Source: Deuterostichococcus epilithicus (lineage: Eukaryota; Chlorophyta; Trebouxiophyceae; Prasiolales; Stichococcaceae). Taken from it: a stretch of DNA of 64,000 nt. Positions 52,627-63,022 of this stretch are shown in pieces. A model generated the notes under the pieces. It saw nothing but the letters and a program-made list of their open reading frames with translations, was not told the DNA's origin and did not search any database. The stretch is taken from positions 496,001 to 560,000 of the forward strand of contig JAVTLE010000010.1 in assembly GCA_033439295.1 (NCBI GenBank), in the 5' to 3' direction. Numbering within the stretch: the first letter of the stretch is position 1; every line of letters begins with the position of its first letter. A program made the position numbers and the translations under genes.

Positions 52627-53760
52627 CTTGGACTTGGACTTGGTTACAGACTGTGCAGTCAAGTGGCTGACTATAGCACAGGCCCGAAGGCGGTCGGAAA
52701 TCGCAACAGCAAGCGACATGCTGAGGGAACAAACGGAAAGGGCGTCGAGCAGACCAAAACGACATCGGCAACCATGTCCAGTCATAGAGTCATGTGCCAC
52801 AGCACCCGCGGGTAAACCCAGTAAACCCCGTGCAGACATACAGGGCCAGTTGCGCGCAAAGCGCCGAGCTCTCTGGCTCGCTTGGACTGGAAACGCCGTG
52901 AGGCGCCCTGCATGCTGGTGGGAGCAGACCAAACACAACAGCCAAGGACTGAAAAACACCTGCTAAGCCTAACCTCCCCCTGCCAAGGCTACGGGATGTC
53001 TGACTGCGCAACATGCCTAAAGTGCCCCCGGCATCTGAGCTAGCCGCTCCCATCGCAGGATTCCGCGAGCGCTATGGCACACCACTCCGAAACCCAAACA
53101 CAGAGAGTGAAATCCATCTACCCCCATGCCGACCCCGAAAGTCCCGACAGTAAGGTGCCCTCTGCCTCGAAAAGCATGATGATGATAGGCTTCATTGAGA
53201 GCTCGAGCCCCAGCCCACTAGCTCCGCGCAGCGATCGGCGCAATGCCGCAGAAACACCCCCAAGCTGGCAGGGTCCTGCTGCATGAACGCCTCGACTGTG
53301 GCGTCGCCCCGGCTGAACAGCTCCACTTGCTGGAGGCGCTGGTCTAGCAGAGCAGAACACCCCCAGAGCATGTGCTCTGCGTCATCAACCTCGCCGCTGT
53401 CGCAGCGCTGACAGCTGCGCTGCTCGCGCGGCAACCCGGCCCACCGCCCTGTCTCCACCCGCAGCCAATGGGAGCCGGTGCGAAACTGCGCCAGCCGAAC
53501 GCGGCTGGTCCTGGAGGCCACCGCCTGCAGATACATAGCTGGTTCGTAGGCACCAAAAGCCAAAGGGCCCCGAACCTGCAGCCACTCGCGTACCTTGCGG
53601 GCATCGCTGCCATTCACCGACTCAAAGTGTCGGCGCTGCAGCACCGCCGTGGCTGCGTCAGGGTCGATGTGCTGCAGCACACCGTCAACAATGGGGGACA
53701 TGAAGTCCAGGAACGAGGCCACCTGGGCAGCCCAACAGGCCGAGTGAATGCCGCCGCCGC
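52627..53760 (-). mobile_element. LINE copy E, 5'-truncated, reverse
   Basis: Tail at 52627, 3' UTR, then ORF2 C-terminus open to 53760, where it breaks at GCCGCGGCCG and abuts copy F. Confidence 0.88.
53192..53760 (-). pseudogene. LINE ORF2 C-terminal fragment
   Basis: About 190 codons with the CQRCDSGEVDDAEHMLWGC knuckle and the shared C-terminus GSSSQ. Open but lacking everything upstream of the C-terminal region. Confidence 0.8.
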
Positions 53761-54155
53761 GGCCGCTGCCGCACGACTGCCCCGTCAGCATCTACCGCAG
53801 CCTGCCGCCGCAGCAGCGCGGCGCCGCCGCGCAGCTGCGACTAGCACGTCGCCAAGAGCAGCTGCTCACGCCGCAGGAGGTGGCGACCGCGCGCCGCGCG
53901 GCCAAGGCCGCGCTGGACTTCGCCCGACAGCACATCGCCGACCAGCGGCGCTCGCCGTTTCACCGCGCTTTCCGCCCATTTCCTGTTGCAGTCCCCCTGG
54001 GAGTGCCATCATTCTTCAGTGTCCTGCATGACGAGTCTGCACCCACTGCATCGCCGGACGTCCAGGCGCCGGCAGAGGGCTTTACCCCTCCGACGGCTGC
54101 GGCGGCCGCCGACCCCACCACCATGCCTGCTGCTGCACGCATCGATGTCTGCTAG
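53761..54155 (+). pseudogene. LINE ORF1 C-terminal part
   Basis: 131 codons: Ala/Arg/Gln-rich helix (QVATARRAAK-like), then a Pro/Ala/Thr tail ending AARIDVC and TAG. No zinc knuckle or RRM recognised. Its frame is the frame of ORF2. Confidence 0.65.
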
Positions 54156-54182
54156 GGCTGTTAGGGCCGGGCTGCGCCCGGC
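54153..54182 (+). promoter_or_regulatory. UAG plus 7-bp GC hairpin between LINE ORF1 and ORF2 (candidate readthrough signal)
   Basis: UAG at 54153-54155, 10-nt spacer, then stem GCCGGGC, loop TGC, stem GCCCGGC (54166-54182). ORF1 and ORF2 are in one frame. The second copy at 49978-50007 has identical spacing and hairpin. Confidence 0.6.
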
Positions 54183-56672
54183 GCCGTCCGGTCCCCTCAC
54201 AGCTCATTGTCCGTGTTGCACCTGAACGTCCATGGCTGGCTCTCAAGAAATGCGTTTGCTATCACGCAGGCCATCCAGGGAGCGGCCTGCGACGTTCTGG
54301 TGTTCACGGAGACGTGGCTGCGGAAGGGCGCTGACGCGCCGGAGCTGGCAGGCTACACCGCCATCCTCAATCTGCCTCGGAGCCGAAAGCTTCAGCACGG
54401 CGGCACGCGAGGCGGCATCGCCGTCTACGTCACTGACGCGCTGGCACTAAAGGTCACGGTGCTGTCGACAGGGCCACAGGGCTGCTATGCCTTACTGCGT
54501 CTTGATGGCTGCATCGGGCAGGAGGAGGATGCATACATGTTTGCATGCTACATTCCGCCAGAGGGCAGCTCAGCACTAGCTGGGAAGGGACCTGCGGTTT
54601 GGGAGGCATTGCGTGAGGAGGTTGGGGCCACCTCGCGCTTGGGTCATGTCTTTGCCATTGGGGACCTGAATGCACGCACAGCCACATTCCCGGATTTTCC
54701 CGGGACCATCACTCACCCCATTCGGGAGCCTTTCCTGTCCACCGGCGCCGAGCCAGTGCGGTCGAAGCGACACAGTCGCGACCCGCTGGCGCGGCCAAAC
54801 CTGTGGGGCACGGAGCTGCTCGATCTGTGCACCTCCACCAGCATGCGCATTGCTAACGGTCGTGTGTCGGGTGATGAGCAGGGACAGGTTACTTTTGTCA
54901 GCCAGAGTCAGGAGGGCAGCAGCCTCATCGACTATGTGCTGGCCAGCCCTGACGCCATGCCCCTCATTCAGTCTTTGCAGGTGATGCCGGCGCCGGAGTC
55001 GGACCACCTTGCTGTGGTCTTGCAGATAGAGCGTCGCTCCGCAGCCAGCCCGACCTCGCAACGGCGGCGCCCGCGCCGCCGGCCAGCGATGCCGCCGCCG
55101 CCGCCGCCGGCTCCCGAGCCGCCGCGCCTTAAGACGGACGTGCAGCTGGCCGCATGGCAGGAGCTGCTGCGGCAGCCTGACTCAGTCATGGATCTGTATC
55201 TGATGGAGGTTGCAGCTTGTACTGCCGCAACCCCGGCAGACATCCATGAGGCAGGACAGCAGTTCGACTCTTTCGTTGAGCGCACGCAGGCACAGGTGCT
55301 GGCGTCGCAGCCGGCCGCCAAGGGGCGGCGGCGCGGCGCCAAGGAGCAGCCAGACTGGTGGGACAAGGAGCTGGCCGACGGCCGGCGCGCAGCGCGGCAG
55401 GCCATGCGCAGCGATCCGCGTTCGCACGCGGCTCGCGCGGCGCGCGCTGAGTACCAGCGCGCGCTGCGGCGCAAGCTGAGCCGCTGGACGCGCAGCCAGG
55501 CCATCGCCCTCCTCACCCTGGCCCAGGCCAACCCGGCGCGCTTCTGGGGCAAATTCAAAGTTGCCAAGAAGCGTGTCTGCGCTGTGCCTGATGATGCCAT
55601 GGCTGACTACTTTCGTGATCTGCTGGGGCAGCAGCCCGTCCTAAATAGTGGTTGGAAAACGGAAAAATACCCATGAGGTCGCGAGTTCGATTCACGACTC
55701 ATGCGGACAAAAAAAGGAGTGAATTGGGTCATAGTCATACATATGACTGCCCTGCTTTCGCATTGCTTCGGCAATCACCCATCGCTACCGATCACCTTCG
55801 GGTGACACTCCCCATCATCTCTTGGTTGTGTATATAAGTGGATTTAATTCCACTTTCACAACCAACCTTCCGGTCAAAGGTTCTTTCACTTTTCACGCTC
55901 CACCACCCCAAGCGTCATCCCTTCTGATGTGCAAGAGGACCCGACAGCCGACGCCGGCGCCGCGCCACCAGCCGCAGATGGTTCCGAGTTGAATGTGCAG
56001 TTCACAGGTGCCTCTGTCACCAAGGGCATTGAGTCCCTGCATGGTGGCAAGTCAACTGTGGGTGTGCTTAAGCTTGATGCTCTCTCTGTTGCTGCTGCTG
56101 AGCTCGCGCCGTGTCTTGCTGCCGTCTTCAATGCTTGCCAGAGGGTGGGGGCGCTGCCGCGCGCTTGGGCGCTTTGCGGCATCACCCCCATCCACAAGGG
56201 TGGCGACGTTACTGACCCTGGCAACTACCGCGGCATCGCGGTGGGCTCTCTTTTAGCAAAGCTGTACGCTGCGATGCTCAACGAGAGGCTCATGGAGTGG
56301 ACCGAGCGCCACGGGCTGCGTGCCCGCGGACAGGCTGGCTTCCGGAGGGACCACCGCACCACTGACCAGGTGTTTGTGCTCCGCACGCTCATTGAGCGAG
56401 CCCGTGCAGACAAAAAGCCGTTGTATGTATGTTACGTTGACTTCAAAAAGGCATATGACACCATTCCACGTGACCTACTGTGGCACAAACTGCAACGCAT
56501 CGGGGTGCATGGGGACTTCTTGCGGGCGGTGCAGGCTCTGTATGCGGAGGTGCCCATGGGGGTGCAGTTTGCTGACGGCATGTCTGCCACGTTCGATTCC
56601 CTGCTAGGTGTGAAACAGGGCTGCCCACTTTCTCCAACCCTGTTTGGGGGCTTGGGCTCGAGCTCTCAATGA
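54165..56672 (+). pseudogene. LINE ORF2: endonuclease and reverse transcriptase, interrupted
   Basis: Endonuclease boxes in order: LNVHGW, FTETWL, IGDLNART, SLIDYVLASP, SDHLAVV, a complete apurinic-endonuclease set. After the SINE, RT boxes: ITPIHKGGDVTDPGNYRGIA, RARGQAGFRRDHRTTDQ, YVDFKKAYDTIPRDLLW, GVKQGCPLSPTLFG. A deletion then fuses in frame to the ORF2 C-terminus GLGSSSQ. The catalytic YADD is gone. No in-frame ATG occurs before codon ~123 (near 54534). Confidence 0.88.
55647..55912 (+). mobile_element. SINE inserted in LINE copy F
   Basis: AGTGGTTGGAAAACGGAAAA head, B-box-like GAGTTCGATTC at 55683, full body and CTCCACCACCCC end. LINE coding resumes at once after it. No clear target duplication seen. 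Confidence 0.85.
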
Positions 56673-57239
56673 GGCCTATCATCATCATGCTTTCGAGGCA
56701 GAGGGCACCTTGCTGTCGGGACTTTTGGGGTCGGCATGGGGGTAGATGGCGATTTCATTCTCTGTGTTTGGGTTTCGGAGTGGTGTGCCATAGCGCTCGC
56801 GGAATCCTGCGATGGGAGCGACTAGCTTAGGTGCCGGGGGCACTTTAGGCATGTTGCGCAGTCAGACATCCCGCAGCCTTGGCAGCGGGAGGTCAGGCCT
56901 AGCACGTGTTTTTCAGTCCTTGGCTTTTGTGTTTGGTCTGCTCCCACCAGCATGCAGGGCGCCTCACGGCGTTTCCGGTCCCAGCGAGCCAGAGAGCTCG
57001 GCGCCTTGTGCGCAACTGGTCCTGTATGTCTGCGCGGGGTTTACTGGGTTTACCGGCGGGTGCTGTGGCACATGACTCTATGACTGGACATGGTTGCCGA
57101 TGTCGTTTTGATCTGCTCGACACCCTTTCCGTTTGTTCCCTCAGCTTGTCGCTTGCTGTTGCGCATTCCGACCGCCTTCGGGCCTGTGCTATAGTCAGCC
57201 ACTTGACTGCACAGTCTGTAACCAAGTCCAAGTCCAAGT

Positions 57240-57333
57240 CGCTTGCTGTTGCGCATTCCGACCGCCTTCGGGCCTGTGCTATAGTCAGCCACTTGACTGC
57301 ACAGTATGTAACCAAGTCCAAGTCCAAGTCCAA
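57240..57333 (+). mobile_element. Extra LINE tail
   Basis: Repeats the last 90 bp of the LINE 3' UTR with a four-unit hexamer tail, directly after the tail of copy F. Confidence 0.8.
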
Positions 57334-57493
57334 GTGGCAGGTGGTAGGCGGCAGGTGGCGGTGAGCGGTGGATGGTGGGGAGTGCTGTGTGGTGGGCTGC
57401 GGCGGGTGGTGGTGGCGGGTGGTGGGTGGCGGATGGCGACGGGTGATGGCCGGTGAGTGCCGGGTGGCAAGCCAACATAGTGGCAGATGGCAG
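57334..57493 (-). repeat. Minisatellite unit, reverse orientation
   Basis: GTGGCAGGTGGTAGGCGGCA to GGCAAGCCAACATAGTGGCA, one inverted unit. Confidence 0.8.
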
Positions 57494-58140
57494 GTTTTTT
57501 TTTTTTTTTTTTTTTTTTACAGTGGTCGTCCAGACCAAAGCCAAGTCCTAGAACAAGGCAATGCGGCACAATGTGGCATCCCACGTGTGAACGAGGGCGC
57601 GGCGGGGTGAATCTCCAAAGGAATCGTCGTTCGAAAAATGTCGGTGGAGGACTCTGAAACCACTGGGGAATGCAGGTCCTATGAGACTAGCGAAAGGCAA
57701 TAGTCCCGATGAGGCTGAACTATCTGACGGTCCTGCAAGTGCGGGGTCACGGCGGCGGCGGCAGCAAAGCCATGCACACGCGGCTGGAACGATCCGCTGA
57801 CAAACTAGCGCGCTAGATAAGACGTGGAGCCAGAGTCTGTACGTGCCATGGCACCCGCGGGTAAACCCAGTAAACCCCGCGCAGACATGCAGGCCGGTAG
57901 CGCACAAGGCGCCGAGCTCTGTGGCTCGCTTGGGCCGTTCCGCCGCAAGGCGTCCTGCATGCTGGTGGAAGCAACCGAGCCCTAGGTAACAGAGGGCTGG
58001 CGCTCGCAATGGCTGACATCTAGGCGGCTGACGCCGCCAGCTATCGGCCAACGCGCAACGCCGGGCACCCAAGTCATCTGTGGTCGACGCCTCCATGGCA
58101 GCGGGTTCTGCGGGTGCCTGGCTCAAGATGAGTCCGTGCT
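57494..58140 (-). mobile_element. Poly(A)-tailed retroelement 3' region, second copy
   Basis: Starts on plus with about 24 T residues (the poly(A) tail) and matches 52035-52590 closely for about 550 bp. Divergence begins after AACGCGCAACGCCGG. Confidence 0.75.
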
Positions 58141-58195
58141 ATTAGTGGAATCCGGTCTTCTTCCATGTGCTCTCCCTCTAAGGGGAGGCATTGGA

Positions 58196-58241
58196 ACCTC
58201 CGGTCAAAGGTTCTTTCACTTTTCAAGCTCCACCACCCCCA
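58196..58241 (+). mobile_element. SINE 3' end
   Basis: CCGGTCAAAGGTTCTTTCAC to CCACCACCCCCAAG, directly followed by a complete SINE. Confidence 0.7.
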
Positions 58242-58500
58242 AGTGGTTGGAAAACGGAAAAATACCCATGGGGTCTCGAGTTCGATTCCTCATGCGGACA
58301 AAAAAAGGAGTGAATTGGGTCATAGTCATACATATGACTGCCCTGCTTTCGCATTGCTTCGGCAATCACCCATCGCTATCGATCACCTTCGGGTGACACT
58401 CCACCATCTCTTGGTTGTGTATAAAAGTGGATTTAATTCCACTTTCACAACCAACCTTCCGGTCAAAGGTTCTTTCACTTTTCACGCTCCACCACCCCCA
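58242..58500 (+). mobile_element. SINE, complete copy
   Basis: Head AGTGGTTGGAAAACGG, B-box GAGTTCGATTCC at 58278, body, palindrome and tail. Followed by a LINE endonuclease fragment. Confidence 0.85.
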
Positions 58501-58735
58501 TTGCGTGAGGAGGTTGGGGCCACCTCGCGCTTGGGTCATGTCTTTGTCATTGGGGACCTGAATGCACGCACAGCCACATTCCCGGATTTTCCCGGGACCA
58601 TCACTCACCCCATTCGGGAGCCTTTCCTGTCCACCGGCGCCGAGCCAGTGCGGTCGCAGCGACACAATCGCGACCCGCTGGCGCAGCCAAACCTGTGGGG
58701 CATGGAGCTGCTCGATCTGTGCATCTCCACCAGCA
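58501..58735 (+). mobile_element. LINE endonuclease fragment
   Basis: From LREEVGATSRLGHV through IGDLNART to the ICISTSM region; both ends truncated. Confidence 0.8.
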
Positions 58736-58825
58736 TGCCGCTTTGTGCCGCATTGCCTTGTTCTAGCACTTACTTGGCTTTGGTCTGGACGCCCACTGTA
58801 TAAATAAACAAATAAATAAAAAACA
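58736..58825 (+). mobile_element. Poly(A)-tailed element 3' end with (TAAA/CAAA)n tail
   Basis: GCCGCATTGCCTTGTTCTAG, TTGGTCTGGACGCCCACTG, then an A-rich tail. Confidence 0.75.
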
Positions 58826-59580
58826 CCGCCTGCAGATACATAGCTGGTTCGTAGGCACCAAAAGCCAGAGGGCTCCGAATCTGCAGCCACTCGCGTACCT
58901 TGCGGGCGTCGCTGCCATTCACCGACTCAAAGTGTCGGCGCTGCAGCACCGCCGTGGCTGTGTCAGGGTCGATGTGCTGCGGCACACCGTCAACAATGGG
59001 GGACATGAAGTCCAGGAACGAGGCCACCTCGGCTGCCCAACAGGCCGAGTGGATGCCGCCGCCGCGGCCGGCCATGCTGACATTCTCGAGGAAGGCCTGC
59101 TTGGTCAGCCGCGCGTCGGGCATGTCCACCAGCCGGTTCCAGAAGCGGCAGATCAGCGTCACTGCTGTGTGCGCCGCCTCAAAGCGGCCCGCCTCGCCGA
59201 GTAGCGCCGCCTTGGGCGTGCCTGCACGCACGCCAAGAAGAGCCCGCAAAAAGCTCCTCTGCACTTTCTCACAAGCCTCCATGCCGCTGGCCTTGCCACA
59301 CAGCGCCCCAGGCCCCCAACCAAGTCTCCACACCGTACAACATCACCGGGCGCAAAAGTGCATCAAAGAGATGCATGAGCAGTGCAAAATCATGTAGCCC
59401 GAGATCACGACAGCGATTATGCAGTGCGAGCGCGGCGCGTCGGGCGGACGCCGCCCGGTCTGCTGCGCTCGATGCAAATGGCTTCTCGCTGTGCGAGTCA
59501 ACCCCCAGGTACCTGAACCTGTCAAGCACCTCGATGGGGGCGGACATGTAGGTGAGCTGTGGCGCCGCCACCGCGCCGCG
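58826..59580 (-). mobile_element. LINE copy G, internal ORF2 fragment, reverse
   Basis: Runs from just after the YADD region (APIEVLDRFRYLGVD) to the QAV region of the C-terminal half. Lacks knuckle, 3' UTR and tail, so its 3' end was lost, probably to the insertion next to it. A 4-bp insertion near 59319 shifts the frame. Confidence 0.85.
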
Positions 59581-60593
59581 CGCAGTGGCGGATGGTGGTA
59601 GCGGTAGTGATAAGTGGTGGGTGAGGGCAGCAGCAAGGGGTTAATGGGGCAGCAGTGACAGGTTACGAACTCAGCTCACTTTTAAAAGCCAGTGGATCAG
59701 CAACTAGACTAGCCAACAATGTGTCTCAAGCAGCATCGCTTTATAGACAGCTACACATATTTGTCAAGGGCCGTGCAATACGGTTGCTGATGTAAGAATG
59801 TTGAATATAGACATTCAAACTCAAAACAATATCAAGGGCATCTCGACATGTGATACCAGTTGGACCCAAGCGTTGCATTGCGGGCCGTCTCGAGGACCCG
59901 AGGGTTGAATGATCTGCATGAGACAGCATGAAGGACTGAAATGACGTCAGATACTTTTAAATAATCCTTGAAAAAAGCAAAAAAACTATATATATATTTG
60001 CTGCCAGGTGGTGTCCCTGAACACACCGGGCACCATTGCGGCAAATCCGCTGACTGATCACAGGTTACTGTCCCCGCAACTAAGGAAACGAGAACCAAAG
60101 TGCGAGCGGGTGGAATGCACTCAGGCGGGGTCGGCCAAGCAGCATGCACACGACAGAACAGGCACCTGGCTCGAGGGTCAGGCTGACAGGGAGTGTCCCA
60201 GGTTCGCTAGACAGTGGCTTTAGGGACCAGTGTCAATAGGAGAGGGCTATCGCAAAATGTGTTGATCAATGCAGTGTGCTATGCACCTAACGGCCCCTGA
60301 AAAGTATATTTGATTGACTGTCAAGGCATACCTCCAGGCAGCGAGGGTGCAATACTGCTAAAACAGCTGCAGGCTGGCCAGAGCGGAGGCCAAAAGCAGC
60401 ACATAGGTAGCACGGTAGTTGTGACGAGGTTGTCAAGGCTACCTGTTTCACACCAGGCAACCACGGTCAAGTGCCCGCTAGCGGGCTAGGGGGCACCGGA
60501 CCGTGCTGCCAGTCGACGTACTTGTAGTCGACGAGTCGTAGTGCCTCCTGCATCAGGCACTACAGGGCTGCCCGCTGATTATTTGGGCAGATT
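59581..60593. other. Flank of the retroelement block and 3' flank of DNAAF11
   Basis: About 1 kb without a supportable gene. It holds a short TATATATATA run near 59990, a 14-bp palindrome GCCCGCTAGCGGGC at 60473-60486, and a segment (60268-60325) resembling 17868-17930. Confidence 0.5.
60538..60563 (-). terminator. Stem-loop in the 3' UTR of DNAAF11
   Basis: Perfect 9-bp stem GTAGTGCCT / AGGCACTAC around an 8-nt loop, 31 nt past the stop codon. Role unknown; a 3'-end or stability element is inference. Confidence 0.4.
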
Positions 60594-62248
60594 TTACAAG
60601 GTACTGATCACATGTATCCGCATACTGGGAAAACTTCCATGCAGATGTGTATATGCTTCGGGTAGTGCTGTCATGGCGCACCCATTTGCGTTTGCTGTGC
60701 TGCTTTTCGTGCGAGGCTGAACAAGCGGTTGCGCTCTGGGCATGTGAATGATCAGGTCTCCAGCAGTGGAAGCGTGCTCAGCCCTGCGGGTGGTGTCCAC
60801 TTCCAGCGGAAGGTGCAGCACGAGGCGTTGGTCCTGTCATTCAGGTGATGCTCGTGTTTGCATCTGCTTAGGCAACACACATATTAGCCTCTGGGTTGAT
60901 TCCACCTTCATGGCGACTTCTAGGTATGTGGGCTGCACGCCGATGTCGATGCTAGTCAATCTGACGTACTTGCCGACCGTAATGGTGAGCTTGACCTCGC
61001 ACATCGTCTCCTCAAGCTTGAATGGCCACTTCCCCTGGTTGCGTTGGCTTGGTTTGTTAAGATCGGATGCTTGCGCAGTTCGCATGCGATTTTGAACGCA
61101 GAGTTTCAACACGCTCACTTGTGAGATTAGCCACACCTTTATGCCGTCTTGTTTCAACAAGTCGATACAATGTCGTGGCGTCATGCCGCACCAGATTTGA
61201 AGCATCTGCAGACACGAAACAGACATGGAGGACAGCCATGCATTCTGGTAGAGAACACATGACCATGGCTGACGGTTTGCTGCAGAGTCTCCCATCTGCA
61301 TCATAAGCGCATCAACAGGAAACGAGCGAGACGCCGCACCAACATTCTTGAGCTGCGAGGCGTCACCCGTGTCAACATCACGATGTGCAGTCACTTCCAA
61401 AGCGTCGGCTACAATCTGAGTTGATGGCCGATTTGCCCTCATCACTTGCTGTTGTCGCACATGTGTCAGCATTTCTGGGATCCTCTGGGTGGCAAGCATG
61501 TGCTCCGACCGCACCACATCCTTGCCGTCCTGCAAGTGAAGGGCTCCAGTCGTCGGCTACAGGTTCTCGACGGACTGCAAAAATCAGAATGGATGCAGGG
61601 ATGTGCATCGGCTCACCAAGTGCTTCAGCTGAGGAAGTTTTGCAATCGCAAATAAAGAGACGGTGTCCTGGCCATTGGCGCACGGGTTCCCCAATAGGTA
61701 TAGGGTGTGCAAATGCCTGTTCCCTTGCAAGCTGGAGAGTGAACGCAGGTCTGCGGCCTCAATTTGGTTCAAATTCATGTCCAGCTTTTCCAGGGACTCG
61801 CAGCCCTCCAGGTTCTCGAGTCGCCGAATCTGATTCATGGCCAAGTTCAAGTACCGAAGGTCCTGCGGGACAATAGATTTTCAGGTTGGAGCTTGCATGA
61901 GCATGACAGTGCATCACCGCCTATTTATAAGTTGTGCGTGTGTGTCCGTTTGTCACCTTGAGGCGGTACAAGTTCTCGAGGCGAGTTATCGAATTGGCTT
62001 GCAATGTGAGGATCCTCAGGTTTGGGCACACTTGCCCCAGCACCTCGATACGCTCCAGGTCTTGCTGGTGAAGCGACAGCTCCTCGAGTTCAAAGAGGCA
62101 GCCATCGTTGTGGTCCGACCGCTGCACAACACAATCACCGCCTCTGATGCTTGGACAGACCGAGAACAGAGCATCAATATAGCGGGTTTTGCTTTGGGCA
62201 TCGCAAGCAAACACACCTTCCAATCAGGTCCAGCGTGATGCAAGGCAT
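60594..62248 (-). CDS. DNAAF11: Ciliary dynein-arm assembly factor, DNAAF11/LRRC6 (MOT47, tilB) family
   Basis: Exons: 62248-62217 (start, uncertain), 62121-61957, 61862-61617, 61529-about 61413, 61034-60906, 60833-60594 (TAA). N-terminal leucine-rich repeats LEELSLHQQDLERIE, LRILTLQANSITRLENL, LRYLNLAMNQIRRLENLEGC and HTLYLLGNPCA, then DGKDVVRSEHMLATQ, follow the LRRC6 order closely. A CS/p23-like C-terminal region reads IDIGVQPTYLEVAMK then LVLHLPLEVD and DLIIHMP. The family acts in the cytosol in preassembly of axonemal dyneins. The phase from the ATG exon (MPCITLDLIG) into the second exon does not close by one nucleotide, and the middle exon's 3' end is approximate, so residue count is not given. 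Confidence 0.85.
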
Positions 62249-63022
62249 GTTTCACCTTATGCCGGAATAATCCTGAGGGTCAGCTGCAGCTTGAGCAACC
62301 TGGCTGCCTTGTCAGGCCGTCAAGACCACAGGCCGCAATGGAGGACGAAGGCTTGCCGGCAGCACAGCGAGCAGTATTAATTGAATGTTTATCGCTGAAA
62401 GGGTGCATCCGGCGTTCGGACACGCTCTGCGTTCGGCCATTTTCGCTTACTGGTCTGTAATTTCGGGGACGCTCGGGGACGCTGGAAGCAGAACGGTATC
62501 GCGCCCTCGACAGTGCGCTGCTCATACTCCTGGTTGAATTTGAATCGCGTCCTGCAACAGCGATCACTACGAAGCGCTTCCTGGCTCCGAGTCACGTTGC
62601 AACACCAGCAGCAGGAGTCAAGGACAGTCCATAGCGCAGCAGTGCCTTGCAACGGCGGCGCGCATCAGCTGCTGGCTCGACCCAGACGGTCGCTGCTCTG
62701 GCCTGCTTGAAGGCCGATCCAACATTGCACGCGCTGAGGGCTGCACTGTCCGCTCAGGTTGAATCAGTAGCTTGACTGCAGGCAGCCATGGACGACGACC
62801 GGCGCGACAGTGAAGGTGCGGCCTGACCAGTGAAGTGCTCCTTTTCGAATCAAACTTGCCGATGGCAAAATCGTTTCAGCAGGCCCGCACGGCCGCCATG
62901 TAGGACACCTAAGCATCTCCGGCGTCGATGCGCATGATGTCGCAGGCCGCAGGCGCTCTCTTCACCGTTCTGACACGTTTCCGAAACATGATTCGAGATG
63001 TCTGAACCCGGTCTGCCGCTTG
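62249..63022. promoter_or_regulatory. Divergent promoter region, DNAAF11 / MCM4
   Basis: 774 bp between two outward-facing genes. Short open frames only. Confidence 0.45.

Larger units (their letters stand above)
53761..57239 (+). mobile_element. LINE copy F, the longest: ORF1 end, endonuclease, RT, SINE insertion, internal deletion
   Basis: Order: ORF1 C-terminus to 54155, UAG/hairpin junction, ORF2 endonuclease to 55646, SINE 55647-55912, RT motifs 0 to about 4 (to 56648), a deletion removing YADD and the knuckle, ORF2 last codons, stop 56670, 3' UTR and tail. Non-autonomous. Confidence 0.9.

Noticed and set aside
53748-54155. Host gene encoding a 135-residue protein
   Set aside because: It runs straight into the LINE endonuclease in the same frame and begins at a junction with another LINE copy, so it is the element's ORF1.
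54153-54164. UAG as a sense (Gln) codon, as in some ulvophyte algae
   Set aside because: DPE2 and the helicase terminate on UAG at conserved protein ends, and no UAG falls inside conserved domains of the other genes.
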